A stretch of 64,000 nucleotides of DNA from Scylla paramamosain (taxonomy: Eukaryota; Arthropoda; Malacostraca; Decapoda; Portunidae): contig NC_087155.1 in the NCBI RefSeq assembly GCF_035594125.1, positions 2,759,192 to 2,823,191 of the forward strand, given 5' to 3'. A model generated the notes under the pieces. The model was given only the letters and a program-made list of their open reading frames with translations. It was not told the origin of the DNA and made no database searches. The position numbers and the translations under genes are program-made. Below, in pieces: positions 23,601 through 40,760 of this stretch (the stretch's first letter is position 1; each line of letters starts with the position of its first letter).

Positions 23601-26600
23601 AGTATGAGTGTTTTTTAAGCTTCTTAGGTATAAAAACTCTCAAACACATGAATAGCACTCTATATGGAGAAACAGAACAGTATTACCAAAAACATGTATT
23701 TTGAGTGCTTTTCACATTATTAGGTACCGAAACGCCAAAATGCACTCATAGCACCCTATATGGGAAGGGATATGATATTTCCAGAAACGTGTCTTTTGAC
23801 TGTTTATGAGGTGTTGGGCACCTTAAACGCTAAAAAGCATCGAAAGCACCTTATATAGGAAAAACAAAACAACATTATGAAAAAAAAAGTGTCTTTTCAG
23901 TATTTTTGAGTTTCTTACGTATAAAAAAAATACTAAAACGCATGCAAACACCCTCTACGGAGAAACACAGTAACTAATGAAAAAAACGTGTATTTTCTCT
24001 TTTTTGAGCTTGAAATGCATGCAAAGTACCCTATATGGGTAAACGAAATAACTTAATAAGTTTCTTAGGTACCAAAACGCTAAAACGCATAACACTCCAT
24101 ATGGAGAAACAGAAGAAGAGAACAAAAAAAATGTATTTTGAGTGTTTTCACAATATTAGGTATTAAAACGCAAAAATACATGGAAAACCTTCTTTATAGA
24201 GAATCGAAACGATATTACAAGAAATGTGTCTTTTGAGTGTTTTTTAAGCGTATTACGCACAAAAAGCGTAAAGAGCATGGAAAGAAACACATATGAGAAT
24301 AAAACAAAACAAAGAAAAAAAGAAACGCTGCCCAAACATATCTTTTGATTGTTTCTCATCTTACGTACCAAAACCCCTAAAAATGATTGGAAAACTCCTT
24401 TAATGGAGAAACAGAATATCATAAAAAAAAAACTTTTTTAAGATTTTTAGTGTTTTTTTGAGTTTGTTACGTACAAAACTCCAAATGCATGTATGGAAAA
24501 ACGAAAAGACAGCGAAAAATTTGTATTATGAGAGTTTTTGTTCTTATTAGGTATCAAAATGTTAAAATGCATAAATAGTCCTCTATATGGAGAAAAAGAG
24601 CAACATTATGGAAAACGTGTATTTTGACTTTTTCACATTGTTAGGAACTATAACACCAAAATGCATACAAAGCCCCTCTATGTGGAACAGACGACATTAC
24701 ATGAAACGTGTCTTTTGAGTGTTTTCGAGAGTGTTTAAGCACCAAAACGTTAAAAAGGATCAAATCACTATATATAAATACAAAATAATATTACGAAAAA
24801 CGTGTCTTTTAAGTGTTTTAAACTGTTTACGTACCAAAAAACACCCTTTATGGCTAAACAAAATAACATTATGAAAAATAAGATTTCTGCGAGTTTTTGA
24901 TCTTGTTACATTGAAAAAGACCCAAATGCATGCAAATTACAGTATATAGGGAAACGAAAAGACATTACTAGTAGCGTGTATATTGAGTGTTTTTGAGCTT
25001 CTAAGGACCGAAACGCGAAAACATGTTAATAGCACTCAATATGCAGAAACAGAACAACATTAACAAAAACGAGTATTTTCGGTGTTTTTCACATTGTTAG
25101 GTACCAAACGCAAAAATGCATGCAAAGCCACTTAAATGGAAAAAGAAAAAAAAAACGAAACGTCATTACAAGACACGTATCTTTTGAGTGTTTTCTACAT
25201 GTTAAGTACTAAAACATTCAAAAGCATGGAAAGCTTCCAATATAAAAAAAAAAAGTAGAAAACATTACCAAAAAAGTGCCTTTTCAGTATTTTCTACTTA
25301 TTACGTATCAAAACGCTAAAACATATGCAAAACACCCTTTATGGAGGAAAAGAATAACATTAACAAAAAAGAAAAGGATTACCAAAAAGTATTTTGAGTG
25401 TTTTTGTCTTTCAGTGGTACAAAAACGCCAAAATACATGCAAGATACGCTATAGAGGGAAACGAAAGGACATTACGAGAGACGTGTATAATGCGTGTTTT
25501 TGAGCTTCTTAGATACGAAAAAGCTAAAACAAATGAATATCACTTTATATGGAGAAACAGATGAGCATTACGAAAAAAAAAAACATTTGCAATGTATTTC
25601 ACATTATTAGGTAACAAAATGGCAAAATGTATGCAAAGCATCCTATAAGTAAAAAAGAAACATTTTCAGAAACAGGTTTTTGAATGTTTTTGCGCGTAAC
25701 ACTCACCAAAACGCTAAAAAGCATGGAAAGTACCCTATATAGAAAAAAAAAATAATAATGTCTTTTGAGTGTTTTTGAGCTACTTACATACCAAAACACT
25801 AAAACTGATGTAAAACACCATTTATGGAAAAACAATAATATTGCGAAAAAAAAAGTATTTTTTTTGTGTTTTTGAGCTTTTTACATGTAAAAAAGCCATA
25901 ATGTATGGAACGCACGAAAGGACATTACGTTCTATATGGAGAGACAGAAAAAAACATTACCAAAAACGTGTGTTTTTCAGTGTATTTCATATTGTTAGGT
26001 AGCAAAACGCCAATAAGCACTAACACCCTATATACAAACGTGCCTTTTAAGTGTTCATGAGCGTGTTAGGCACCAAACACTAAAAAACATGAAAACCACA
26101 CTATATGGGAACACCAAACAACATTACCAAAAACGTGTCTTTTGAGTGATTTGAGGTATTTACCCACAAAACGCTAAAACGCTATCAAAACACAAATTAT
26201 GGAGAAACACAATAACTTTACTAAAAACTTGAATTTTGAGTGTTTTGAATTTGTTTTTGTACAAAAACGCAAAAATGCATGGAAAATACCCTAAATGGGA
26301 AACGAAGGAACATTACGGGAAACGCGTACAGTGTGTTTTTGCAACTTCGTTGTGCTAAAACGCACAAATAGCAATCTAAATGGAGAAACAGAATATTATT
26401 AAAAACGTGCATTTTGAGTATTTTTTTAATATATTTAGGTGCCAAAAGATCAAAGTGCATGGAAAGCACGCTCTTTGGGGAAACGAGAAAAAAAAAACAT
26501 TTCCAGAAATATGTCTTTTGAGAGTTTATGACCCTGTTAGGCACCGAAATGCTAAAAAGCATGGAAACACCATATATAAGAAAACAAAACATTACCAAAA

Positions 26601-29600
26601 ACGTGTCTTTTGAATGTTTTTTTTTCTTCAGATATTTACTTACTAAAATGCTAAAACGAATGCAAAACACCCTTTATTGAGAAACACAAGAACATTACCA
26701 GAAACATGTATTTTGAAATATATAAAAAACTACAAAATGCATGCAAAGTAACCAATATGGGGAAACAAAAAGACATTAAGAGAAACGTATATCATTACTG
26801 TTTTTGAGCTTCTTAGATACTAAAACGCTAAAACACATGAATAGCACTTTAGATGGAAAAATAGAACATTACCAAAAACGCGTCCTTTCAGTGTATTTCA
26901 CATTGTTAGGTACCAAAGCTCCAAAATCCACGCAAAGAATCCTATATGGGGATAAGAAACTATTTCCAAAAAACGTCTCTTTCAAGTGTTTATGTGCGTT
27001 TTAGGCACCAAAATGCTAAAAAGCATGGAAAGTACCCTGTATGGAAAAATAAAACATTAGCAAAAACGTATATTTTGAGTGTTTTGAGCAAAATACACAA
27101 TATCTTTACCGGAAACGTGAATTTTGAGTTTTTTTTCAGCTTCTTACGTACAAAAACGCCAAAATGCATGTGTAGGTACCTTATATTGGGAAACGAGATA
27201 ACATTATGAAACACGCGTATTATATGTGTTTTTGAGCTCCATAGGTATTAAAACGCAAAAATTAAATTCCATATGGAGAAAAAGAACATTACCAAAAACG
27301 TGTATTTAGAGTGTTTTTTTTTTTCACATTGTTAGGTACCAAAACATCAAAATTAATTTAAACCACTCTCTATTGGGAAACGAAACATTTCCAGAAGCAG
27401 GTCTTTTGAGTGTTTATGAGTGTGTTAGACACCAAACACTATAAATCATGGAAAGATTTCTATATTGGAAAACAAAACAACATTTTAGTTATTTGGGTAC
27501 CAAAACGATATGGAGAAAAAGAACAACATTACCAGAAAAAAAATTACCAGAAAAATGACAAAATGTATGGAAAGTATCTTATATGAAAAAAAACTAAAAG
27601 ACATTACGAGAAACGTTTAGTATGGGAGTTTTGAAATTAATAGGTACCAAAATGCTAGAACGCATGAATAGCATTCACACTATATGGAGAAACAGAACAA
27701 TATTACGATGAACGTTAATATATATATTTTTTTTTTTTTTTTTTTTACAATTTTAGGTACCAAAAGGCTAAAGTGTATACAAAGCCTCTTTATTAGGAAA
27801 CCAAACGACATTACAATAAAAATGTCTTTTAAGTGTTTTGAGCGTATTAGGTACCAAAATATTAAAAGGTATGAAAATCACCCTATATGTGAATACAAAA
27901 CAATATTACGAAAAATAGTCTTTTGATTATTTTTTTTTTAAACACTAAAACACATTTAAAACACCCTATATGGCTAAAAGAAAATAGTATTACCAAAAGC
28001 AACTATTCTGAGTGTTTTTTCAGCTTGTAACGTTGAAAATGCCAAAATGCATGTAACCCTATATGTACCCTATATGGGGAAACAAAAAGACATTGCGCGA
28101 AACGTATTATGAGTGTTTTTCATCTTAGTTTCCAAAACGCCTTAATAGTACTCTATATGGAGAAGCAGAACAACATTACCAAAAATATGTATATTTTGAG
28201 ATGATTTTCACATTGATATTTAGCAAAACGCCAAAATGCATGCATATGGGGAAACGAAACAACATTGCAAGAAACGTATCTTTTGAGTGTTTTTTGTGTT
28301 TGGCACCAAAGCGCTAAAAAGCATGTAAAGCAACTTTTAAGGGAATAGAAAAGAACATTATCAAAAACGTGTCTTTTAAGTGTTTTTAAGCTTATTACGT
28401 ACCAAACGCTAATACGCATGCAAAACACCCTCCATGGAGAAACAGAATGAAATTTGAAATTTAAGTATTTTGAGTGTTTTTGAGCTTGTTACGTACACAA
28501 ACAGCCAATTGCATTGAAGATACACTAAATATTGAATTCAACGCAAAGACATTACGAAAAACCTTTGTTATGAGTGATTTTGAGGTTTTTTTAGGTACCA
28601 AAACAAGGAAACCTTTAAAAGGACACTATATGGAGAAACAAAGCAACATTACTAAAAACGTCTATTTCAAATGTTCTTCATGTTGTTACTTACCAACACG
28701 CCAAAATGCATGCAAAGCCCCTTATATGGAAAAAAAAAAAACGACTTTACAAAATGCGTATCTTTTGAGTGTTTCTGTGCACGTTAGGCACCAAAACGCT
28801 GAAAAGCATGCAAAAGCACGGTATATGGAAAAAAAAATACATTACCAAATTAGGAGAAATGAGTATTGTGAGTGTTTTTTAGCTTATTAGGTACCAAAAT
28901 GCTAAAACGCATGAATAGATCAACATGGGGGAAACAGAGCATTAACAAAAACTGTATTTTCTGTGTTTTTCACTTTGTTATGTATCAAAAACGCCAAAGC
29001 ATACAAAGCACGCTATGTATAAGGGACATTACAAGGAATGTGTCTTTTTAGTATTTTTGAGCGTGTAAGGAACTAAAACACTATAAAAGCATGAAAAGTA
29101 CCTTATATGGGAAAGTAAAACAAAATTACCAAAAAAAAAAGTGTTTTTCGAGTGTTTTTGAGCTATTTGCGAACCAAAACGCTAAAACGCATGCAAAACT
29201 CATTTTTTTTATTTTTTATAACTAACGGCAAAATGCATGCATAGTACCCTATATGCTATATATATGCTATATAGCTTAGTTACCAAAACGTGAAAAAAGC
29301 ATGAAGGCACTCTTTATGGAGAAAAAGAACAAGATTACCAGAAAGGTATATTTTCAATGTATTTCACATTATTAGTACCAAGATGGAAAAAAAAAAACTT
29401 TCAAAATACCCTATATGGTTAAAAGAAACGGCATTTCCAAAAACGTTTCTTTTGACTGTTTATAACTGTGATTTGAGTCTTTGAACCAATACACAGGCAA
29501 AAATTCCCGTGATGGAGAATCACAATAACTTTACCAAAAAAACGTAAATTTTAAGTGTTATTGAGATTTTACGTATAAAAACGCCAAAATGCATGCAAAA

Positions 29601-32338
29601 TACCCTATCAGCATGATAGGCACAAAAACGGTTAAAAGCATAGATTGCACCCTATACAGGAAAACAAAGCAACATTACCAAAAACTAGGAAAATTGGGAA
29701 TCAAAAAGTTTCTTAGGTACCAAAAACCTAAACCTTATAAATAGCACTCTTTATGAAAAAAAAAAAAAAGGCAGAATAACATTACTTACAACGTGTATTT
29801 TAAATGTTTTTTTTACATTGTTACCAAAACGCCAATATCCATGTAAAGCATCCTATATGAAGAAACCAAACGACATTACTAGAACTCTTTCTTTTCGTTG
29901 TTTTTGAGTGTTAGGAATCATAATGCTAAAAAGCATGGACTTCACCCTATATGAAAATACAAAACAACATTACGAAAAGCGTGTCTTTTGAGGGTTTTAG
30001 AAATTCTTACGTACATAACGCTAAAACGCATGCAGAACAACCTCTACGGCTAAACAGAATAACATTACCAAAAATAAGTATTTTGATTGTTTTTAACTTG
30101 TTACGTTGAAAAACGCAGAGATGCATGCAAGGTACTCTCTATTAGACAAAAAAAAAAACGGAATAACATTACGAGAAACGTGAGTTATGAGAGTTTTTGA
30201 GCTTTTTAGCTACTAAAATATAAAAACGCATGAATAGCACTCTGTATTGAGAACAAGATCAACATTATAAAAAAAAATTGTATTTTGAGGGTTTTTCACA
30301 ATGTTAGGTACCAAACCCCAAAATGCATAAAATACCCCTATGTGGGGAAACCAAATGACATTTCCAGAAACGTGTATTTTAGGTGTTTTTGAACGTGTTG
30401 GGCACCAAAACGCTTAAAAGCATGGAAACCACCCTATATGGGAAAACAAACCAACATTACCAAAAAACGTGTCTTTTGAGTGTTTATGAGTTATTTACGT
30501 ACCAAAACGCTAAAACGCATGGAAGACACCTTTATGGAGAAACACAACAATTTTACTAAAAACGTGTATTTGTAAGTGTTTTTGAGCTTGTTACGTACAT
30601 AAACGCCAAAATATATGGAAAGTACGTTATATGGGGAAATGAAAGGACCTTACAAAAAAAAACGTATATCATGATTTTTTGAGCCTTTTTATGTAGCAAA
30701 GCTTTAAAACGCATGAATAGATAGCACTCTATATGGATAAAAAGAAAAACAATATAAAAACAAATATGTACTTTGACTGTAATTAACATTGTTAGATACT
30801 AAAACGCCAATATGCCTGCAAAGTACCTTTTATTTGTAGAGGAAACGAGATTTCTAAAACCATATATTTTCAATATCTAAGAGAGTCCTAGGCACCATAA
30901 CATTAAAAAAAGCAAGGAAAGAACCCTACATGGGGGGGGAAAAAATAATAATAATTACCAAAAAACCGTCATTTTTTCATAGTTTTTGAGCTACCTACGT
31001 ACGAAAACGTTAAAACTAATACAAAACACCGTCTTTGCAGATGCAAAAACCCTTTTAAAAGGGCAACGAAACGACTTTACCAAAAAAGTGTATTTTGGGT
31101 CTTTTTTTGAGCTGTTATGCTTCAGAATGCTAAAAAGCATGAAAATCACCCTATATGTGAATACAACACAAAATTACGAAAAACGTGTCTTTTGAGTGTT
31201 TTGAACTTCTTACGTACCAAAACGCTAAAAGAAAAAAAAGAAAAAAAGCTTTTGTGGCAAAACAGAATAAATTTACAAAATAAGTAATATTCATAACGTT
31301 CTAAACTTATTTACGTTGAAAAAAAAAAAGTAAAAATGCATGCAAAACGCCAAAATAACACTTCCCGAAAAATGTGTTTTAAGTAAGTGTTTATGAGCGT
31401 GTTAGACACCAAAACGTTAAAAAGTATGGAAAGCATACTATATGAAAAAAAGCATGTATTTTAAGTGTTTTACAACTACTTACATACGAAAACGCATGGA
31501 AAACAACCTTTATGGAAAAAGGGAAAAACTTTACCAGAAACAAGTATTTTGAATGTTTGGACCCATTTAGTTACAAAAGCGCCAAAAATTCATGCAAAGT
31601 ACCTTACATTGGGAAAAGAAAATTCAGTACGAAAAACGTGTATTATGTCTGTTTTTTTATGTTCTCTACTAAAACGATAAAACGCATAAATAGCACTTCA
31701 TATGGAGAGACAAAACAATATTACCAAACACGTGTCTTTTCAGTATATTTCACAATGTTAGGTAATAAAACTCCAAAACCCATGCAAAGCACCCTATATG
31801 GCAAAAAGGAAAAGAAATTTTCAAAAACATGGTGTTAACCACCAAAACAATAAGAAAATGGAAAGTACCCGATATGGAAAAAGAAAACAACATTACCGAA
31901 AGCTTCCTTTTTAAGAGTTTTTAAACTACTTACATACCTATAGGCTGAAACGTTTGTAAAACAACCTTCATGGTGAAATAGAAAATATTACCAAAAATAA
32001 ATTATATTAAGTGTTTTCAGCTTATTGTGTAGAAAAATGCCAAAATGTATTCAAAGTGTTCCATATGAAGAAATGAAAACACATTACTCGAAACGAGTAC
32101 TATGCGTGTTTTTTTTTTTTTTTTTTTTGAGTTTCTTAGTTACCAAATACGAAAACGCGTTAAGAGCTCTATATGGAGAAACAGAATAATATTATCAAAA
32201 ATTTTTGGGTGGTTTTTACATTGTTAGATACTAAAACGCCCAAATGAATGCATTTGGGGAAAGAAAACGACATTCCAAGAAACGTATCTTTTGAGTGTGT
32301 TTCTGCAAGTTCGGCACCAAAACGCTAAAAAGTATGGA
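14577..32338 (+). repeat. Satellite array 1, forward block (~96-bp monomers, five-monomer higher-order repeat)
   Basis: Roughly 17.8 kb of tandem monomers of about 90-96 bp. A monomer contains GAGTGTTTTTGAGC, a TTAGGTACCAAAACGC box, GCATG, a CTATATGGGGAAAC box and ACATTACCAAAAACGTGT. Five types alternate in fixed order. Type a: GTTACGTACAAAAACGCC with ACATTACGAGAAACG. Type b: CTTCTTAGGTACC, GAATAGCACTC, GAGAAACAG. Type c: TTTCACATTGTTAGGTACC, ATTTCCAGAAACG. Type d: TATGAGCGTGTTAGGCACC, AAAAAGCATGG. Type e: GAGCTACTTACGTACC, CACCCTTTATGGAG. Type d recurs about every 470-480 bp (for example near 16520, 16996, 17475, 17963, 18434, 18913). Frames within the array are short and not conserved, so it is non-coding. 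Confidence 0.92.
14638..14679. repeat. (TG)n inside the satellite
   Basis: About 21 TG units within an e/a monomer junction. The monomer has TTTTGTGTGTTTT naturally at this point, which may have seeded the expansion. Confidence 0.95.
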
Positions 32339-34956
<2,618 letters not shown>

Positions 34957-35457
34957 TGAGAGTTTTTGAGCTTTTAGATACCAAAATCCTAAAATGCACT
35001 TTATACGGAGAAAAATCACATTACCCAAAAAATTGTATTTTGAGTGTATTTTACAATTTTAGATATCAAAACGCCAAAAAAGGTACATAAAGCCCACTTG
35101 ATGGGGAAACCAAACGACATTACTAAAATCGTGTCTTTTGAGTATTTCCGTGCGTTTTAGGTACCAAAACGCTAAAAAGCATGGATATAACTATATATTG
35201 GAAAACAAAACATTACAAAAAACGTGTCTTTTGAGTGTTTTGAACTTCTTATACACCAAAACGCTAAAACATATTCAAAACTCCCTTTATGGCTAAAACA
35301 TTTCTATATGTTTTTACAAAACTCTAAAAAGCATGAAAAACTCCCTTTATGAGAACAGAAAACAAAGTTAGGAAAAACGTGTCTTCTAAGTGTTCCTAAG
35401 TTTCTTAGGCACCAAAACACTAAAACGCAGGCAAAAACACCTTTCATGCAAAGTACC
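34957..35457 (+). repeat. Right end of satellite array 1, forward orientation
   Basis: About five monomers in forward orientation. The last is cut off after CATGCAAAGTACCCTG near 35457, where unique sequence begins. Confidence 0.85.
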
Positions 35458-35900
35458 CTGTCATCATTTTCACTGGCCGGACCCGTCCAATGTCATCTCC
35501 TCACGTCTGCCCAGCTGTGTTCCTCTGGTCATCCGCTGTCACTTCCTGGCAAACAATTAAGTATTAATCCGATCCAGATTATTCTTGCTTTCACTTTTCC
35601 TTCTTCTGTTATTAAGTGGTGCCTATCTGTCTATTTATTTACCTGTCTGTCTGTCTATCTGTCTGCCTATCCGTCTCCTGCCATCTGTATGTCTGTCTGT
35701 CTACCTATCAGTGTTTATATCATTCCTTTCTGTCCTTTATTATTATTGTTGTTGGCTGTTATTATTTTGTATTATTCTGTGTTATATCGTGTGCTGTGTA
35801 TTATGTGTTTTTATATTTCTGTGCCTTAATTATCTGTACATTCACGTGACTCATACAAACTCGCTCACAGTCTGCACTCTTTCCATCATTACTTGCCACA
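35458..35900 (+). other. Presumed leader of the gypsy-type element
   Basis: A stretch between the satellite and the gag ATG, containing a CTGT/CTAT-rich segment near 35630-35710. I find no copy of the downstream LTR-like sequence here, so either the 5' LTR was lost or the 3' one is misidentified. No gene is seen. Confidence 0.35.
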
Positions 35901-36876
35901 ATGTCCACTGAAACCACCGCTACCCCTCACATCACTTTCATACACGAATCTCATCACGTTCCTAATTTTCCTGGTACTGGCACAGAGACTGTTCATCAAT
36001 TTATTAAAAAAAATTGAGGAGGAATGTACTCGATGTGCAGCCACATCTGATAAAGAGAAAATCTCAATCTTAAAATCACGCATCTGTCACGAGCCTTTGA
36101 GTTTCGCTGGCCTGTTGATAAAGTCAGACAGATTTGCTTCACCACCATTTTTGAGGACTTCACCAATCACCTCAGAAATCATTTCCAAAGTCACTCATTC
36201 TCTTCTCATACTCTCTAAATCAATCTCACAGCATGTACGCTCAACCACTAATCCTTATCAGGCAAAAAACATTGCTTCCTCTCTCAACTCAGAATTGATC
36301 ACTCAGCTATAAGACTCAAATTGGTTTACAAATGAATCACTGTCATCAGATGGGTTGAAAAGGCTTATAGCTTATAACTTGTTCACCTCCTTTCTCGATG
36401 CTCCCAATTTCCAGGTCACAAATGACATCGAATTTCACAAATCAGACTACATCTACATCTGCAAATTCATTTCTGATAAGCGTCCCCTTCCCACCTCTGA
36501 ACCTGTTCAGGCTCTTGTTGCTTCCTCACCTGACTCACCACTCTCTCCTCATCATCCACCCTTCAATTCTTCTTCTTCTCGTGAATGTTACATTAGACGT
36601 ACATCCCCTTCATCTTGCTATCAGTACGCTCGATCGAAATCAAGGCCAAGAAATATCACTTGCAACCGTTGCAAGCTACCAGGTCATGTTCTTGCACAGT
36701 GTAGAGTTGTTCTCGATAGCTCAGGAAGACACTCCTTTAACCCTGAAGCTTTCTGTTCCTTTCACAAAAGGGTAGTTAACTTCTTACAAGATTACAGGCA
36801 TTATCACGCAAATCCACAGACTTCACACACATCGTCGGAAAACTCTTCGTGCCCTTTTCTGACCAGTCCACCATAA
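35901..36876 (+). pseudogene. gag-like region with CCHC zinc knuckle
   Basis: Structural capsid/nucleocapsid polyprotein of the element. The likely start is ATG 35901 (MSTETTATPHITFIHESHH). An A8 run near 36005 shifts the frame, and the next segment reads KKIEEECTRCAATSDKEK and then PYQAKNIASSLNSELITQL before a TAA at 36310-36312. The same frame continues beyond that stop to 36876. The nucleocapsid knuckle CNRCKLPGHVLAQC (CX2CX4HX4C) is intact at 36661-36702 after a basic, Ser/Pro-rich linker. Broken by one shift and one stop. Confidence 0.75.
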
Positions 36877-37019
36877 TATCGGCTATCCTCAAGTCTTCTC
36901 CTTATTATATACCTAAACATCGTTCAAAACACAAGGTATGCTTCACATTCTCATAACTCAGTACTTCCTTCAATTAACATTCGATATGCTGGATTATTCA
37001 ACGGTATTATCACTAATGT

Positions 37020-37150
37020 TACGTGTCACTCTGTATCACACAAAGCTTTCTTTGACACGGGTGCTGCTGTAACTTTATCAAAATGGATGAATTTCGGAAA
37101 TTCTCTTCCTCTTCTCAGAATCTCATCACTACATTACCTCCTAATGTCAA
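37020..37150 (+). pseudogene. Retropepsin-like aspartic protease remnant
   Basis: The sequence KAFFDTGAAVTLSK includes the catalytic DTGA at 37054-37065. It is followed by a frame change near 37085, and a second frame (37083-37319) carries the flap-side residues. Protease cleaves the gag-pol polyprotein. The frame breaks make this copy inactive. Confidence 0.7.
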
Positions 37151-37413
37151 TCTAAATGGTATATCTGGGAAAATTACCTTACCTCACGGGAACCAGACAT
37201 ATGTGATTATTTTTATATTGTATCTGATGTATATTTCAATGCTGATCTTTTTCATAGGCTTCAACACCATGTGCAAATATGACATCAGTCTTTCCCCTGC
37301 CATCAATGAAATCGCTTAAAGGGATACTTATATTTCTACTATTCTTCCCTCTGGTACTTCCTCTCTTGCTGGTGTAGTGACATCTGTTACAACTTCCTTG
37401 TACTAGCCATCAC

Positions 37414-38748
37414 ATGTTATCTACACGGAATTCTTGTGTTATGATGTCTAATTTTCCTGTCTTACAGCTTCATTCTCAATCAGCTTCCCAGTCAGACCAC
37501 GGTGTAACTCCCTGTAAACACATTTTGCTGGCAGATCCGTTAACGCTATCTGAATGTGCTTTATATGTTGCAAACGCTGAGGTTAAATCTGCTGTATCAG
37601 GAACTGATATCCTGTGTTATGCACAACAATCTCCATGCAAAGGTGTTGAGTTGGAATCCTTTCTTACCACCATCGATGAAAATGGTTCCTGTAAAATTGG
37701 GCTGAAAAATGTCACATCTAAGCCTGTCAAGCTCAAAGCTGGTGTGCTACTCGGAGAAGCCTTGCCTTACTCTGAGAAAGTTGTAATCTTGGATGATTTA
37801 CCTTCTTCTATCAATAATGTATCTGCATCTGACAGCCATGACATGTCTTCTCTCCCGCCTATCACCAATAATCACTTTTCTGTACTTGATTTCCCAGAAT
37901 CTCAACATGAATTAATTGCTCTCCTAAATTCTTTCAGGAACGTTCTCTCGCTCCCTGGTGAACCTCTGGGCCATACAGACGTCATCACTCACGCTATTTA
38001 TCAGACGCCTGGGTCCAGACCATCTTACACCTCGTTCTATAGGGTGCCACACAGTTGTCGTGTTCTGCTTGACGAAGCTGTGCGAGGTTTGTTACTTCAG
38101 GATGTAGTGGAACATGCCTGTTCACCTCGTAATGCTCCCTTGTTACTCGTTCCAAAGAAACAAGGCAATTGTCGACTTCAGGAAACTCAACGCATCTGCT
38201 ATTTCTGACCGTTATCCAATGCCGAAGTTAGATGACTTTCTTCAGTCTCTCGGGGATTCAAATGCGGTATTTTCTACCTTAGACTTATATTCAGGATTTT
38301 TTTTCAAGTCGAATTAGAGGAAACATCACGGCCATATACTACTTTCACTACCTCCTCTGGCCAGTTTATGTTCAAACGCATGGCCCAAGGTCTATGTAAC
38401 TCGCCTCTAACGTTTCAAAGATTGATGATATCTCTTCTCTCAGGCCTTATCGGTAAAAGTTTTTTCTGCTTCCTTGATGACGTTATCATTGCATCAGAGT
38501 CTTTACAGGATCATTTTCACACGCTGTCTCTCGCTCTGTCACACTTTCACACTTTAGATGACAAGGTAAATGCTGTGAAAAATTTCCTTGTTCCTGCTAA
38601 TATCGATCAGATCAGACAATTCATCGGTCTTGCTGGATTTTATCGCCAGTTCATCAAAAACTTCAGCCTTATCGCTCAACCTCTCACGCATTTGCTCAAG
38701 AAAATTGTTGCATTCATCTGGTCTGAAAAAGGAATAAGATGCCTTTGA
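37414..38748 (+). pseudogene. gypsy-type reverse transcriptase region
   Basis: The linker frame 37414-38208 runs into the RT N-terminus, with RNAPLLLVPKKQGN near 38130-38165. A shift follows, and the next frame has VDFRKLNASAISDRYPMPKL and VFSTLDLYSGF (the first catalytic Asp lies in this block, near 38280). A second shift lies at the T-rich run near 38300. The frame 38368-38748 carries FKRMAQGLCNSPLTFQRLM and the active-site FLDDVI near 38471. The thumb/connection reads QIRQFIGLAGFYRQFIKNFS. Three frames are needed for one domain, so the copy is dead. Confidence 0.85.
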
Positions 38749-39180
38749 TCTTCTCAAAATTGCCTTGTGTCAAGCACCAGTTCTTGCTTTTCCAAATTTC
38801 GAGAAAGATTTAATTTTATATACTGACGCTTCTGGCTATGGAATCGGTGCTGTTCTTATGCAGAAAAATTCATTTGGTAAACATCGCTTACTAGCTTACA
38901 TTAGTAGACTTCTCGACAAGGCAGAACAAAATTAATTATGAAGTTGCAAAGCGTAAAAGACTCGCTGTGATCTGGGCGTTACGTCATTTCCGTGAACTCA
39001 TCTTAGGCTATAAAATTCATGTTCACACTGATCACTATGCTGTTACAGAAACCTTCAAATGCAACAACTTCACAGGTCAATTTGCTCACTGGCATCTCAT
39101 GATTCAAGAATTTAATCCTACAATTTCATATATTCCTGGTAAGGCAAACTCAGTGGCAGATGCACTATCACACAATGTTA
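38749..39180 (+). pseudogene. RNase H region of the gypsy-type element
   Basis: Degrades the RNA strand of the cDNA hybrid. LYTDASGYGIGAVLMQ (near 38817) holds the first catalytic Asp, and WALRHFRELILGYKIHVHTD (near 38973) and IPGKANSVADALS (near 39135) complete the fold. A stop (TAA near 38933) and a shift separate the first part from the frame that starts at 38967. Confidence 0.8.
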
Positions 39181-39852
39181 TTACTATCTCTGTCATGACA
39201 GAAAATCATGCCATGCCAGCCATGGATGAAATAAGGAAACATCAACGTTCAAACCCCTTCCATTCTAGTGTCACTTATTACCTCGAATCTAGTGATGAGA
39301 CAAATCTTCCTAAGTTGCGAGTGCTGATACATTTTTCATGCAAGACAACCTCTTATATAAATCGAGTGATGTCTCTACTGACAATTCTAGTGAGCGTGGT
39401 ACCTCAGTCGCTAGTGAATATTATCCTTCACCACGTTCATGACTTATCCCATACAGGATATCCAGGTCGGGACAGATGCCTTGCGCAAACAAAACGATCA
39501 TATTTCTGACCGACTATGAGGAAAAATAGCTTTCAACAGTGTGCGCTCTGTGCTCAGTGTGCTTCACACCGTCCATCACTCACTCACGACACATATTAGA
39601 TCCATTGTTCTTTGGGCCACACCGTGTGATCGAATCTCTCCATGGCAACAAAGAACAATTCTAGATCTCAAAACCTTAGGGGGAAGAGATTGTCCATGTT
39701 GATCATTTGAAGCGTGTGAACAAGGGATTCGAAGATGAGTGTGCACATCATGTATCATTAAGTTCTGATTTAACAAATCCTTCAAGCACCTCAAGCTTAA
39801 CCACACACACTTCTTCTTACAGGCTGAAACTTCGTTCCCATTCCAAGTTTTA
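39181..39852 (+). pseudogene. Integrase remnant: zinc-binding end and GPY/F-like module, core deleted
   Basis: HHVHDLSHTGYPGRDRCL (near 39430) and CALCAQC (near 39543) fit the HHCC zinc-binding N-terminus. The catalytic DDE core, normally over 100 residues, is absent. About 50 bases on, at 39605, the sequence jumps to LFFGPHRVIESLHG, a GPY/F-type C-terminal module, followed by VHVDHLKRV. A tail with Ser/Thr-rich codons ends with a stop near 39850. Strand transfer would be impossible without the core. Confidence 0.7.
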
Positions 39853-39968
39853 ATCATCCATTTTCAATATCATGTATATATGTGTATATTTCTCCCTCCT
39901 TATATGTGTTCTACATGTATCATATTATCTTATGTTTTTTTTATGTTATTAAGGTTCTTGTTCCGTAC

Positions 39969-39992
39969 TCTCTCTCTCTCTCTCTCTCTCTC
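39969..39992. repeat. Short (CT)n
   Basis: About 12 CT units between the integrase tail and the polypurine tract. Confidence 0.9.
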
Positions 39993-40083
39993 TGATGTCA
40001 TGTATCATGTTAATTGCTCCCATTCTACTGCCTTATTGTTATATTCAAATGTGAGGGCGCATTATTCGTGGGGGGAAGGCATC

Positions 40084-40760
<677 letters not shown>

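Larger units (their letters stand above)
35901..40083 (+). mobile_element. Ty3/gypsy LTR retrotransposon, internal region, decayed
   Basis: Gag, protease, RT, RNase H and integrase remnants occur in the order typical of Ty3/gypsy (Metaviridae). Each module is recognisable but frames are broken by stops and shifts, and the integrase core is deleted near 39595. A polypurine tract (GGGGGGAAGG, 40070-40079) marks the expected 3' LTR junction. No envelope-like frame is present. The copy is a defective relic. Confidence 0.88.
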